A stretch of 64,000 bases of DNA from Owenia fusiformis (Eukaryota > Annelida > Polychaeta > Sabellida > Oweniidae). A program made the position numbers and the translations under genes. A model generated the notes under the pieces. That model saw only the letters and a program-made list of their open reading frames with translations, was not told where the DNA came from and did no database searches. The stretch is taken from the NCBI GenBank assembly GCA_903813345.2, contig CAIIXF020000006.1:40680848-40744847 (forward strand), written 5' to 3'. Of this stretch, positions 34,601 to 39,567 are shown piece after piece (positions within the stretch are counted from its first letter, which is position 1; every line of letters starts with the position of its first letter).

Positions 34601-37277
34601 CAGGGAATTTGGGTGAATTATAGATAGAAGTAAAACACACTTCGGAAAATTGGGGTGAACTATAGATAGAAGTAAAACATGCTTCAGGGAATTGGGGTGA
34701 ACTATAGATAGAAGTAAAACACACTTCGGGGAATTGGGGTGAATTATAGATAGAAGTAAAACAAGCCTCGGGGAATTGGGGTAAACTATAGATAGAAGTA
34801 AAACACACTTCGGGGAATTGGGGTGAATTATAGATAGAAGTAAAGCACGCTTCAGGGAATTGGGGTGAACTATAGATAGAAGTAAAACACACTTTGGGGA
34901 ATTGGGGTGAATTATAGATAGAAGTAAAACATGCTTCAGGGAATTGGGGTGAATTATAGATAGAAGTAAAACACACTTCGGGGAATTGGAGTGAATTATA
35001 GATAGAAGTAAAACACACTTTGGGGAATTGGGGTGAATTATAGATAGAAGTAAAACACACTTCAGGGAATTGGGGTGAATTATAGATAGAAGTAAAACAC
35101 ACTTTGGGGAATTGGGGTGAATTATAGATAGAAGTAAAACACACTTCAGGGAATTGGGGTGAATTATAGATAGAAGTAAAACAAGCCTCGGGGAATTGGG
35201 GTGAATTATAGATAGAAGTAAAACACACTTCGGGGAATTGGGGTGAATTATAAATAGAAGTAAAACATGCTTCAGGGAATTGGGGTGAATTATAGATAGA
35301 AGTAAAACATGCTTCAGGGAATTGGGGTGAATTATAGATAGAAGGCTGTGATATCTCACGATGGTGAATTATAGATAGAAGTAAAAGTGTAATTCAGATC
35401 CTCAGTTGAATCAATAATATATTTACTGAACCAATTTTTTTCAAAATTTAAATCCAATCAACATTCTGATAATCTACACTTAATGGCAAACACACAGTAT
35501 TTATTCAATTTATTGATGTACACAAATATGTTTTAGTTACCAAAAACTTTTTGAACACCATCAACATTTCATATTCATTTCATATTAGACAATCAACTGA
35601 TTAAGGGTGTCCAGAAATGAGGATTTTTTTTCTAATCATTCAGAACATTTGGGGTTTCATTCCTTTCATTGATATGACCTCATCAGCAAAATATTAGCTT
35701 CCAACTCCAATGGCTTCCTTTTTGGAATCGGACCTCAAAATCTGAAATTATGGGTCAAAATCACATTTTAGCAGGGTGTTGCATGATTGCTCAAGTCTAT
35801 CAAAATGAGTTGCCCCTGTGCCCAGTGGTGACACAGGTTGGTACAAGTCTCCTGATGTAATTTTACTAAAATTGATCAAGGTTTAGACCTCCCCCGGCCC
35901 CTACCATGATTTGTTTTCAGTCAAACCCCTGTCACTGGTACAGAATGGCCACTCTGTGTCCCCGATTATTCAAAAGTATATAGCTCAATATCCAGTTATT
36001 TCACACAACATGCGGTGGTAATATGGTTGTTAGATATGTGCAATATCAGGCTTCTAGCTTTGTTGGAATGAGTATGAGTGAAATTGCACCAGGTGACTTG
36101 TACCAACCTGTGTCACCACTGAGCACATGGGAAACTCATTCCGATAGACTCAAGGGAAATTATGAAACAACCTGCTAAATGTGATTTTGACTCTTAATTT
36201 TGAGGTCCAATTCCAAAAAGGAAGCCATTAGAGTTGGAGGCTAATATTTTGCAGATTAGCTCATATCAATCATAGGAATAAAACCCCAAATGTGCTTTAA
36301 TGATCGGGGAAAAAAACTAATTTCTGGACACCCTACAACTGATACAAATCTCTTATTCATGAATGTACAGTTTCAAAAAACTTGAGTTTATTTTACTTAC
36401 TCAATGCAAGTGGTGTCTCAAATTGTACTTGGTTGAAACATTCGGGTGTACCAGTGCTCATTTTCTCCCAAGTTAACCTATTTTACTTACCCAATGCAAG
36501 TGGTGTCTCAAATTGTACTTGGTTGAAACATTCGGGTGTACCAGTGCTCATTTTCTCCCAAGTTAACCTATTTTACTTACCCAATGCAAGTGGTGTCTCA
36601 AATTGTACTTGGTTGAAACATTCGGGTGTACCAGTGCTCATTTTCTCCCAAGTTAACCTATTTTACTTACCCAATGCAAGTGGTGTCTCAAATTGTACTT
36701 GGTTGAAACATTCGGGTGTACCAGTGCTCATTTTCTCCCAAGTTAACCTATTTTACTTACCCAATGCAAGTGGTGTCTCAAATTGTACTTGGTTGAAACA
36801 TTCGGGTGTACCAGTGCCCATTTTCTCCCAAGTTAACCTCTTGGTTGGAGTTTTACTTGGAGTTTTCATTGTAGCTGGTATAGAGTGCCTGGATGCTGTT
36901 TTGGTTTTTGGAGTCGAAGAGTCATTTGTAATATCTGAGTTCAGCTTTTTAACTAATGTTACATCTCTTTCATTTCTCTCTTTATTCAGTTTTGTTTGGC
37001 CAAATATGGACACAATTTCTGAGACACTTCGTCTGTCTTCGATATCTTCATTGTCGTTATCTGGTATATTTTCCGAGATATCCTGTAATTTTTGTTGTAA
37101 AGGAGCCCCTGGTTTGATTCTTGTTGGGGTCTGGGTGCCCCCAAATGACGTCTCAATTACCTCCTCATTGAACTTGACACGTGGTTTATTCACTGACGGG
37201 GAGTGAATATTTTCTAAGTTTGTCTTGCCAGGAACTCCTGGGAGAATTCTCTTGTTCTTTCTTATTGCGCTAGACAT
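4497..37277 (-). CDS. KIF14: KIF14-like kinesin-3 motor protein, 14 exons visible, 3' part not seen
   Basis: Fourteen exons with GT-AG borders and fully compatible phases encode about 772 residues. Residues 1-190 are a low-complexity extension before the motor, typical of KIF14. The motor follows: VAVRVRPF near 200, P-loop [10 protein letters not shown] near 285-294, switch [10 protein letters not shown] in exon 6, switch II DLAGSER in exon 7, and a KIF14-type YDYSFWSF segment in exon 3. A short helical neck region (exon 10) leads to an FHA domain (exons 11-13; VNLNEDP, TRVGR, DHYFR) and the start of the stalk ([11 protein letters not shown]). KIF14 of other animals is a microtubule motor at the central spindle and midbody that binds PRC1 and citron kinase in cytokinesis. 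The coiled-coil and C-terminal regions are missing, so they lie beyond the window, in undetected exons, or are lost. Most introns carry tandem arrays anchored on the exon borders. Confidence 0.93.
4605..5280. other. KIF14 intron segment, one tiny MITE
   Basis: AT-rich intron DNA. Apart from the element at 4631-4714 I see nothing that looks like a gene, array or RNA. Confidence 0.5.
4631..4714. mobile_element. 84-bp TA-flanked MITE
   Basis: Begins CAGGGTGGGCAAG, ends GAACACCCTG, with TA on both sides. It is probably an internally deleted Tc1/mariner-type element. Confidence 0.6.
5458..5652 (+). pseudogene. Mariner-type transposase C-terminal remnant
   Basis: The fragment reads LWG-x3-ETVY-x4-FRTI-x-DLR then a helix with [10 protein letters not shown], matching the usual C-terminal tail of mariner/DDE_3 transposases. 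The catalytic DDE/D part is absent, so it is dead. Confidence 0.65.
5752..8895. repeat. About 105-copy minisatellite, 29-31 bp unit
   Basis: Unit approximates AATACCATGAATGATGTACA plus AATGTGTCAA. Variants (GGTGTATAAATGTAGC, ATGGACAAATG, CATAAATGATGTACAATG) recur in the same order every 320-400 bp, for example near 6161, 7085, 7431, 7749, 8125 and 8565, so there is a higher-order layer. It contains no exon sequence of KIF14. Confidence 0.95.
9105..9615. repeat. 39-bp minisatellite, about 13 copies
   Basis: Unit approximates AACATGTTATTTCAAAATAA followed by TGTTCACTTTTGCTTTATT. Two alternating variants end TTTATT or TTTTCT. All three frames of one strand are partly open only because the unit is a multiple of three. 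Confidence 0.95.
9857..10122. mobile_element. 266-bp MITE with ~50-bp inverted ends
   Basis: Ends CACCCTATGCAGACGGAGCC and the inverse of GGCTTCGTCTGCATAGGGTG pair over about 50 bp. A possible 5-bp duplication GTAAA flanks it (9852-9856 and 10123-10127). Superfamily not determined. Confidence 0.65.
10302..10360. repeat. 34-bp duplication across the KIF14 exon 13 donor
   Basis: The string ATGAAAGTATACTCACCTGA, which spans the minus-strand donor, occurs twice 34 bp apart, with a further partial copy upstream. It is a minimal version of the junction-spanning arrays seen elsewhere. Confidence 0.8.
10354..10391 (-). CDS. KIF14: KIF14 exon 13 (FHA domain, short exon)
   Basis: Acceptor aattttag|GGAGAC; donor TTCAG|gtgagt. 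A 38-bp exon encoding [13 protein letters not shown], the end of a kinesin-3 FHA domain. The donor border is duplicated once 34 bp further downstream. Confidence 0.92.
10392..11100. other. KIF14 intron segment with dispersed-repeat fragment
   Basis: AT-rich intron DNA. A fragment GCAGTAAAACCTGCTTAATT near 11001 belongs to a dispersed family also seen near 17510, 18775 and 58540. No coding signal. Confidence 0.5.
11105..11716 (-). repeat. 86-bp array over KIF14 exon 12 donor, distal block
   Basis: About seven copies. Read on the minus strand, each unit holds [19 protein letters not shown] of exon 12, then the CAT|gtaagt donor and about 25 bp of intron. Copies lack the exon's acceptor and first codons. 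The block is separated from the proximal one by a hAT-like insertion. Confidence 0.95.
11717..12649. mobile_element. hAT-like non-autonomous element inserted in an array
   Basis: The 933-bp insert begins TAAGGGTCCCACGATAC and ends GAATCGCGGGACCCCTA, imperfect inverted ends, and is flanked by a perfect 8-bp duplication ATACTTAC (11709-11716 and 12650-12657). Eight-base duplications and TAGGG-type ends are typical of hAT. Subterminal CGATACGATAC-type repeats sit at both ends. A G-run lies at about 11816-11846. No transposase remnant was recognised. Confidence 0.85.
12650..13770 (-). repeat. 86-bp array over KIF14 exon 12 donor, proximal block
   Basis: About 13 copies of the same unit, ending in the authentic exon 12. 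Copies differ mainly at GGTG/GATG near the donor and at GGGG/GTGG in the codon for Pro, and these variants alternate between neighbouring copies. Confidence 0.95.
13700..13802 (-). CDS. KIF14: KIF14 exon 12 (FHA domain, middle)
   Basis: Acceptor atattccag|CAAGTT; donor CATCAT|gtaagt; one base plus 34 codons. Encodes [20 protein letters not shown] and the TTLHH end of the strand pair. Its phases match exons 11 and 13. About 20 partial copies of this exon with donor lie downstream. Confidence 0.88.
13803..13995. other. KIF14 intron 11
   Basis: Short intron with no array, bounded by the exon 11 donor and the exon 12 acceptor. Confidence 0.8.
13996..14180 (-). CDS. KIF14: KIF14 exon 11 (FHA domain, first part)
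   Basis: Acceptor ttttttcag|AAATCT; donor TCATTG|gttagc. Encodes [20 protein letters not shown] and TRVGR, hallmarks of kinesin-3 FHA domains. It follows exon 10 in phase 0, so the 7-kb intron between them needs no further KIF14 exon. Confidence 0.93.
14482..14774. mobile_element. TTAA-flanked MITE, piggyBac-like
   Basis: TTAA at 14478-14481 and 14775-14778 flanks inverted ends CCTCTTGAATCCCAG and CTGGGTATTCAAGAGG. A subterminal palindrome GTGACGGATATATCCGTCAC lies near the right end. TTAA targeting suggests piggyBac (or Kolobok). Confidence 0.7.
14775..15358. other. Upstream region of the nested VWC gene
   Basis: AT-rich, includes a short GCAAATGCAATGCAA-type repeat near 14960-15005 and GTGTTGGATTGGCAGGTGTT fragments near 15030. 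The promoter and 5' UTR of the VWC gene should lie here, but no TATA box can be singled out. Confidence 0.4.
15359..15687 (+). CDS. VWC gene exon 1 (signal peptide, basic segment, Cys module 1)
   Basis: ATG at 15359 is chosen because it starts the hydrophobic signal peptide; an in-frame upstream ATG at 15224 would put about 45 polar residues before it. Donor TGCAG|gtcatt is a non-consensus but acceptable GT site. Ends in phase 2. Confidence 0.8.
15359..18646 (+). CDS. Secreted Cys-rich protein with six VWC-like repeats, four exons, nested in KIF14
   Basis: Exons 15359-15687, 16032-16204, 16791-16993 and 17972-18646 join in frame to about 459 residues. Residues 1-20 ([20 protein letters not shown]) are a signal peptide, followed by a very basic stretch (KEKKNKEKK to KGIKR). 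Two related small Cys modules follow ([13 protein letters not shown] to [18 protein letters not shown] to YSLCC). Then come six repeats of 35-42 residues with the C-x2-C-x-C-x6-C-x4-5-C spacing of von Willebrand factor C modules, as in chordin or kielin-type extracellular proteins. The tail has five heptads like IWLNETG carrying NKT/NET glycosylation sequons. It probably acts outside the cell; binding of BMP-type ligands is only a family-based possibility. The whole gene sits antisense in KIF14 intron 10. Confidence 0.85.
16032..16204 (+). CDS. VWC gene exon 2 (Cys module 2)
   Basis: Acceptor ctgttccag|GTTTACC; donor GGAG|gtaatg. Encodes LCRYPAKN and [13 protein letters not shown] to YSLCCP, a duplicate of the module in exon 1. 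Confidence 0.8.
16294..16415. repeat. Three-copy 42-bp tandem repeat in VWC intron 2
   Basis: Unit approximates CCAATATAACAGGAAATGAG plus GCCTGATTTAGG. It lies within the intron and does not reach a splice site. Confidence 0.8.
16791..16993 (+). CDS. VWC gene exon 3 (VWC repeats 1-2)
   Basis: Acceptor either ccctacag|TTTCAG (16785) or tttcag|GATGT (16791); both keep frame, differing by two codons (VS). Encodes [13 protein letters not shown] and [10 protein letters not shown]. Donor AACG|gtaaat, phase 0. Confidence 0.82.
16994..17971. other. VWC gene intron 3
   Basis: AT-rich intron with one AGTAAAACCTGCTTTAGTGA dispersed-repeat fragment at 17512-17660 (GTGAACA motifs). No further exon is needed because exon 3 and exon 4 are both in phase 0. 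Confidence 0.6.
17972..18646 (+). CDS. VWC gene exon 4 (VWC repeats 2-6 and heptad tail)
   Basis: Acceptor atttcag|GTGACT; stop TAA at 18644. Encodes most of repeats 2 to 6 (CESCNC, CEDCTC, CTICYC, CQWCVC cores) and the heptad tail. A 21-bp coding repeat underlies the heptads at about 18525-18635. Confidence 0.88.
   Translation: MTCIENRCDSCDIKGYGTISHLQSIYVNTTCESCNCTNGRLSCTNDPACECNDNGKKYNHGSKVNSNDICEDCTCAFGNVTCEPHKKCRCRHDGNILAHGESVTDFDGCTICYCNNKKVSCPKRPQCDTCIHDGKEYKPGKSYMTSDRCQWCVCVTREKSICRIINRKHPKCQNVKQASLNEIESDIWLKETQVLLNKTGIWLNETGMWLNETEIWLNENEINI
18680..18685 (+). promoter_or_regulatory. Polyadenylation signal of the VWC gene
   Basis: AATAAA 34 bases after the stop codon; a second overlapping candidate is in the following AAATAAATAG context. 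Confidence 0.6.
18766..20017. repeat. Short-unit minisatellite (AAGTGGAACACC family), main block
   Basis: Mixed 18-20 bp units GTGGAACACCTCTATAAA and GTGGAACACCCTCTTAG alternate irregularly, roughly 65 copies. The array starts from a dispersed-repeat head ACAGTAAAACCTCTTAAGTG. It lies between the VWC gene end and KIF14 exon 10. Confidence 0.95.
20018..20689. mobile_element. 672-bp insertion in the minisatellite
   Basis: Short inverted ends TGAAACAG and CTGTTTCA border a unique segment, and CACC is duplicated on both sides (20014-20017 and 20690-20693), after which the array resumes. An internal partial direct repeat (AAAGGAGG, AAGTCCAGTA) is visible. Superfamily unknown. Confidence 0.6.
20690..20790. 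repeat. Minisatellite resumed after the insertion
   Basis: Four to five more degenerate GTGGAACACC units, ending near AGTTGAACACTTTTTAAAG. Confidence 0.85.
20791..21115. other. KIF14 intron segment, nothing recognised
   Basis: AT-rich intron DNA without repeats or coding signal. Confidence 0.5.
21116..21205 (-). repeat. 47-bp duplication across the KIF14 exon 10 donor
   Basis: TTGATTTATATGCATTTCCT followed by TACCTCC occurs twice; both copies hold the last codons and the gtaagg donor. Only the higher-coordinate copy is joined to the full exon. Confidence 0.85.
21194..21399 (-). CDS. KIF14: KIF14 exon 10 (neck coiled coil)
   Basis: Acceptor tcttatag|AGCTTAG; donor TTGGAG|gtaagg; 68 codons. 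Encodes [14 protein letters not shown] followed by charged helix [20 protein letters not shown], the neck region before the FHA domain. The 5' border is copied in a 145-bp array and the donor border is duplicated once. Confidence 0.92.
21380..22090 (-). repeat. 145-bp array over the KIF14 exon 10 acceptor
   Basis: About five units. Each carries about 50 bp of intron, the tcttatag acceptor and the first 70-90 bases of exon 10 ([20 protein letters not shown]). Only the lowest-coordinate copy continues into the full exon. Confidence 0.93.
22091..23410 (-). repeat. 39-bp array starting exactly at the KIF14 exon 9 donor
   Basis: About 33 units; on the minus strand each reads GTAAGGACTGTATGATGAAT then GATGATATGCATGTTAACT, so the 5' splice site is the first base of the unit. 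Long open frames on both strands exist only because 39 is a multiple of three. Confidence 0.96.
23411..23583 (-). CDS. KIF14: KIF14 exon 9 (motor end)
   Basis: Acceptor tattgcag|GCTGTT; donor CAGAG|gtaagg. Encodes [20 protein letters not shown] and [20 protein letters not shown], the last motor helix and neck. A 39-bp array starts exactly at the donor. Confidence 0.94.
23584..23816. other. KIF14 intron 8
   Basis: Short plain intron, no array. Confidence 0.8.
23817..23944 (-). CDS. KIF14: KIF14 exon 8
   Basis: Acceptor attttcag|GAAGGT; donor ACATG|gtatgt. Encodes [19 protein letters not shown] and [11 protein letters not shown], the relay helix to loop 12 region. A KKKK insertion before FIPYRDS is basic and variable in the family. 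Confidence 0.94.
23945..24282. other. KIF14 intron 7
   Basis: Plain AT-rich intron, no array seen. Confidence 0.8.
24283..24399 (-). CDS. KIF14: KIF14 exon 7 (switch II)
   Basis: Acceptor tgcttttag|ACTGAG; donor CTCAGG|gtaggt; 39 codons in phase 0. Encodes [14 protein letters not shown], the switch II region. Confidence 0.94.
24420..25340 (-). repeat. 53-60 bp array over the KIF14 exon 6 donor
   Basis: About 16 units. Each holds the last coding bases of exon 6 ([11 protein letters not shown]), the CGG|gtaggt donor and a short intron piece that is either AAAACC or longer (TTAATGTAACC). The authentic exon is the highest-coordinate copy. Confidence 0.95.
25319..25510 (-). CDS. KIF14: KIF14 exon 6 (switch I)
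   Basis: Acceptor ctttgtag|CTGAAG; donor ACACGG|gtaggt; 64 codons in phase 0. Contains [15 protein letters not shown] and the switch I motif [19 protein letters not shown]. The last dozen codons plus donor are repeated downstream about 16 times. Confidence 0.94.
25871..26440. mobile_element. 570-bp TA-flanked MITE in KIF14 intron 5
   Basis: Ends CAGGGTGCTTCATATGTATG and the inverse CATACATATGAAACACCCTG, with TA on both sides. No transposase seen. Confidence 0.8.
26468..26566 (-). CDS. KIF14: KIF14 exon 5
   Basis: Acceptor gttttcag|TTGAAG; donor ACAAAT|gtgagt; 33 codons in phase 0. Contains the kinesin motif [14 protein letters not shown]. No array lies at either border. Confidence 0.94.
26984..27071 (-). 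CDS. KIF14: KIF14 exon 4
   Basis: Acceptor ctttgcag|TATAATGG; donor GAAAAT|gtaagt. It encodes [20 protein letters not shown], the segment that follows the P-loop in kinesin-3 motors. The acceptor half is repeated upstream in a 76-bp array. Confidence 0.93.
27035..27365 (-). repeat. 76-bp array over the KIF14 exon 4 acceptor
   Basis: Four to five units, each with an acceptor (ctttgcag) and the first 30 or so coding bases of exon 4 ([10 protein letters not shown]) preceded by AATAGTATTGTATAAATATG. The authentic exon is the lowest-coordinate copy. Confidence 0.93.
27548..28733. mobile_element. Interspersed element with inverted ends and internal duplication
   Basis: ATCCCAACGAAC at the left and its inverse GTTCGTTGGGAT at the right mark the ends. 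The inside holds a near-identical direct duplication of about 450 bp (about 27640-28080 and 28110-28550) and an (ACGG)n tract at about 28667-28693. Short frames in the two copies are open but look unrelated to known proteins. Confidence 0.6.
28734..29222. other. KIF14 intron 3, exon-proximal segment
   Basis: AT-rich intron DNA, no array at the exon 3 donor. Confidence 0.6.
29223..29477 (-). CDS. KIF14: KIF14 exon 3 (P-loop exon)
   Basis: Acceptor attgtag|GGAACAG; donor TATAC|gtaagt. It encodes [31 protein letters not shown] and the nucleotide-binding loop [10 protein letters not shown]. The 5' two-thirds, with its acceptor, is tandemly copied upstream (29478-31390); only this last copy carries the P-loop. 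Confidence 0.95.
29478..31390 (-). repeat. 154-bp array over the KIF14 exon 3 acceptor
   Basis: About 12 units. Each carries the attgtag|GGAACAG acceptor and roughly the first 46 codons of exon 3 (EQMDP to INGDF). Differences are few: NGS/SGS, SNHH/SHHH, PAIK/PSVK. One hybrid copy near 30515 has an internal deletion, and two near 29960 and 30115 read PIVG in place of PINGDF. No copy reaches the P-loop. Confidence 0.96.
31468..31783. mobile_element. TTAA-flanked MITE, piggyBac-like
   Basis: TTAA at 31464-31467 and 31784-31787 flanks CCCTTTCACAACG and the inverted CGTCGGGAAAGGG. The end type CCCTTTC next to TTAA is common for piggyBac-derived MITEs. Confidence 0.75.
31903..32011 (-). CDS. KIF14: KIF14 exon 2 (motor start)
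   Basis: Acceptor tattttag|GTGGC; donor GCCAG|gtagac. It ends in the first motor strand, [14 protein letters not shown]. The 109-bp length keeps the frame between exon 1 (phase 1) and exon 3 (phase 2). Confidence 0.92.
32055..32262. repeat. 42-bp minisatellite, distal block
   Basis: Unit approximates GAATTATAGATAGAAGTAAA then ACACACTTCGGGGAATTGGG and GT. About five copies before a transposon interrupts it. It lies in KIF14 intron 1, 40 bp from the exon 2 acceptor, and contains no exon sequence. Confidence 0.95.
32263..33313. mobile_element. 1.05-kb TA-flanked transposon inside the 42-bp array
   Basis: Ends CAGGGTGTCCGGAAAGTAAA and its inverse pair over about 33 bp (through GATACAAATGCTCT). 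The insertion duplicated a TA in GAATTATAGATAG of the array. Its length is that of a small Tc1/mariner element, but the reading frames are broken and no DDE motif was recognised. Confidence 0.82.
33314..35385. repeat. 42-bp minisatellite, main block
   Basis: About 49 copies of the same unit, with CACACTTCGG, CATGCTTCAG and CACACTTTGG variants mixed irregularly. A final copy near 35360 follows a short unique piece. The long minus-strand frames are by-products of the 42-bp unit. Confidence 0.95.
35602..36335. mobile_element. Long-inverted-repeat element, hAT-like
   Basis: Arms of about 240 bp pair (TAAGGGTGTCCAGAAATGAG at the left; AATTTCTGGACACCCTA at the right, with the GGAAGCCATT segment in both arms). 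The 8-bp duplication CAACTGAT flanks it at 35594-35601 and 36336-36343. Eight bases and TA-GGG ends suggest hAT. Confidence 0.78.
36382..36840 (-). repeat. 90-bp array over the KIF14 exon 1 donor
   Basis: Five units, nearly identical. Each carries the last 15 or so codons of exon 1 ([17 protein letters not shown]), the TTGG|gtaagt donor and a short intron piece. Reading through any donor meets TAA at once, so the exon-proximal donor is the one expected to be used. Confidence 0.95.
36761..37277 (-). CDS. KIF14: KIF14 exon 1 (N-terminal extension)
   Basis: Starts with ATG ([10 protein letters not shown]) and gives 172 codons plus one base. The sequence is polar, Pro/Thr/Ser-rich and contains basic SRHSIPAT and [10 protein letters not shown] segments, as expected of the non-motor head region of KIF14. 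The donor reads TTGG|gtaagt and the phase (one base, G) fits exon 2. This donor is the exon-proximal copy of a 90-bp array at 36382-36840. Confidence 0.85.
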
Positions 37278-38060
37278 TGTAGATATTGTGCATCACTGTT
37301 TGAAGTATGACGATTCTGAAAATATTTAATTCAGGATGTCAATCATATCATTCCCTGTTGTGTCTGTCATGAAAGATATTCTAGTTTGTCAATGATTTTT
37401 ATCATGTTTGAGAAAAAACACAAATGACACTATTAAATGTATGAAAGCATACTAAATAATTGGGAGGTAAGTTACTGGTATGTATTTCTTATTTTTAAAG
37501 TCTGGTAATTGTACAGTGTGCATTCCTATTGCCTTGGACTGTATGCTTACAAATTATGTAGACAAAATGAAAAAGTGAACAATTTCCATCTGCAATTATT
37601 CCAGGGCTTAAAAGGAATATTGAACTATAGCAATGACTGAACATTGCAATTTGATTAAAGTTCCTGGGATGAGATCAAAAGACCTTGACCATACCTTTTT
37701 TTTATTAACAATCAACGGAACATTAACCACCATTTCTCAACTTGAAGATTTCTGGTCAGAATAAGTCACCTTTACTTGAATCCATTTACATTTAGAATGA
37801 ATTGTCTGTTTTTGTCACTTTCAAAACCCTCGTCATTGTCAGTCAGATCAATGTACAAAATTGTCACTTGCAAAAAATTTATTTGTCACATTTGTTCGTT
37901 TTTAAATACCCAAAAGTCACATTTAGTCACAGTTTTAGAGGCCAGGTCACCTTGTCACATACCACTTGAGAAGCCTCATCTGTAGATGAAAGAAGGGGAG
38001 TTCACAGGTCTCCGAATGAGGGTGCGATGGCACTCCCTACCCTTATTTTCTTTGTATAAA
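37278..38060. other. Upstream region of KIF14
   Basis: AT-rich DNA that should hold the KIF14 promoter and 5' UTR. No unambiguous TATA box or CpG-rich block stands out. Confidence 0.4.
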
Positions 38061-38714
38061 AAACCTCGTACCCACATACATAGGGCATAATATAGTCTTT
38101 GAAGGGTTCAATTTTAAAATATTAAAATTATTCGATTTCCATCTATGCTGAATTGTAGATGCATTATAATGCACTCGTATGCTTACGTATGTCTTATAGA
38201 TCCAACATTTGTCTAGTCATAAAATAAGCCCAGAATTGCCAAATTTTTTTTCATTGCGATCCTTCATCAAAATTGCGCAACTGAAATGCTCGTTAGCTAG
38301 AAGCAATCTACACTAAAATCAGTTTTTATTTGCTGAGGAAGTCGTCTAAAGGTGTCACTATATTGCCACATTTAGATTGCATTACAATTTTGTCTTATTG
38401 TGTGTACCGCTCTCCCAAGCATTCAACTATGGGAACCAGATAGCAAATCATCATCCACAGTTATTCATCGTTCAGTGCAGTTTTATTAGAGAATGGATTT
38501 AATATTAGTATCCGTGTATTGTGGTGGTAAATAGCAAAAACATTGGGAAAACATGAATTAGTAAGCCAGCCAACCTTTGAGGGTAAGCCAGATCATTGTT
38601 GCGTCAATGGCTCAAAATATTTATTGAGCTACTACTGATATAAAAAGAAATAAAAACTGGGTCAGCGAAAGAAGCAAAAAGTATAATCTAGACACAGAAA
38701 TAAAGAATTACATC

Positions 38715-38781
38715 CTTAGGGGGATTCGAACTCAGTACCATGTGCGTAGCAGCTTGGGACGCTAACCACTAGACTAACAGT
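38715..38781 (-). mobile_element. tRNA-derived sequence (SINE head or tRNA pseudogene)
   Basis: Minus strand shows an A-box-like TAGTCTAGTGGTTA and a B-box-like GTTCGAATCCCC about 35 bases apart. The anticodon arm does not fold cleanly, and a T-rich tail follows, so a SINE is more likely than a working tRNA. Confidence 0.5.
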
Positions 38782-38863
38782 GAACGATTAAATAACAGTG
38801 AAAGTAGTGGATTTATTTTTGAAAATGTCGGCACTCTAGAAAATCCACATAGGGGCCACTTAA

Positions 38864-39248
38864 AGTCCATTTCACTGCTTCACTTCGTCAGTAGAACGGC
38901 AAAAATAAGAAATTGGGAGACCATTCTGCAATTATATATGGAAAACTGTATTCCTATTGTACATGAATGACATTTGTATATCTTGGATTGCTTCTAGTTT
39001 GGCTTATAAAGTGTGTGGCCTTTTATATTTGGATGCTTCTCTGCCATGTTATTTTCAATAAGATTAACATGGCTGAAATTCTTCAAATTACAAGACGGCA
39101 CAGGCTTATTGCACAAAAAACTAAAAAATCTGAAATATACAAATGTCATTCATGTACATTATGAATATACTTTTCCATAATTGCACAATGGTCTCCCAAT
39201 TTCTTATTTTTGCCGTTCTACTGACGAAATGAAGCAGTGAAATGGACT
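38864..39248. mobile_element. 385-bp foldback palindrome
   Basis: Arms of about 118 bp: AGTCCATTTCACTGCTTCAC at the left and its inverse GAAGCAGTGAAATGGACT at the right, with matching inner parts (GGGAGACCATT, CATTCATGTACAT) around a 140-bp spacer. Confidence 0.8.
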
Positions 39249-39567
39249 CTACGTACTTACTCTTCCGAGCTGACAGAAGTCAGCTCTGGGAACTTCCGTT
39301 GGCATTGCAATGAAGAGAATAAATTGAGCGCATGCGCAAAAAATTAAGAATGGTGCGCGCCGGAACAGAATTTCTCCAATTTAACTGCAAATTACACAAC
39401 AAATAGAACTTGTTGACACCACGCGCTAAAAAAAGGGCAAGTAATATTCAATTATCTTCGTTGGGGAAAAACGCTTCACACGCCGGTATATTCTAACGGT
39501 GTGTCAGCTGGCTTTTGAGCCAGCTGTGTTCAGTAACTACGTACCGACATTTTCTCGGTCCTCTATC

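Noticed and set aside
34025-35359. Minus-strand frames of 444 and 374 codons in the 42-bp array
   Set aside because: By-products of a unit that is a multiple of three; two overlapping frames are open at once and neither has unique sequence.
36382-37206. 274-codon plus-strand ORF opposite KIF14 exon 1
   Set aside because: Mirror frame of the exon and of its 90-bp array; the minus strand has the matching phases and KIF14 content.
38715-38781. Functional tRNA gene
   Set aside because: A and B boxes are recognisable but the acceptor and anticodon stems do not pair properly; a SINE head or pseudogene is more likely.
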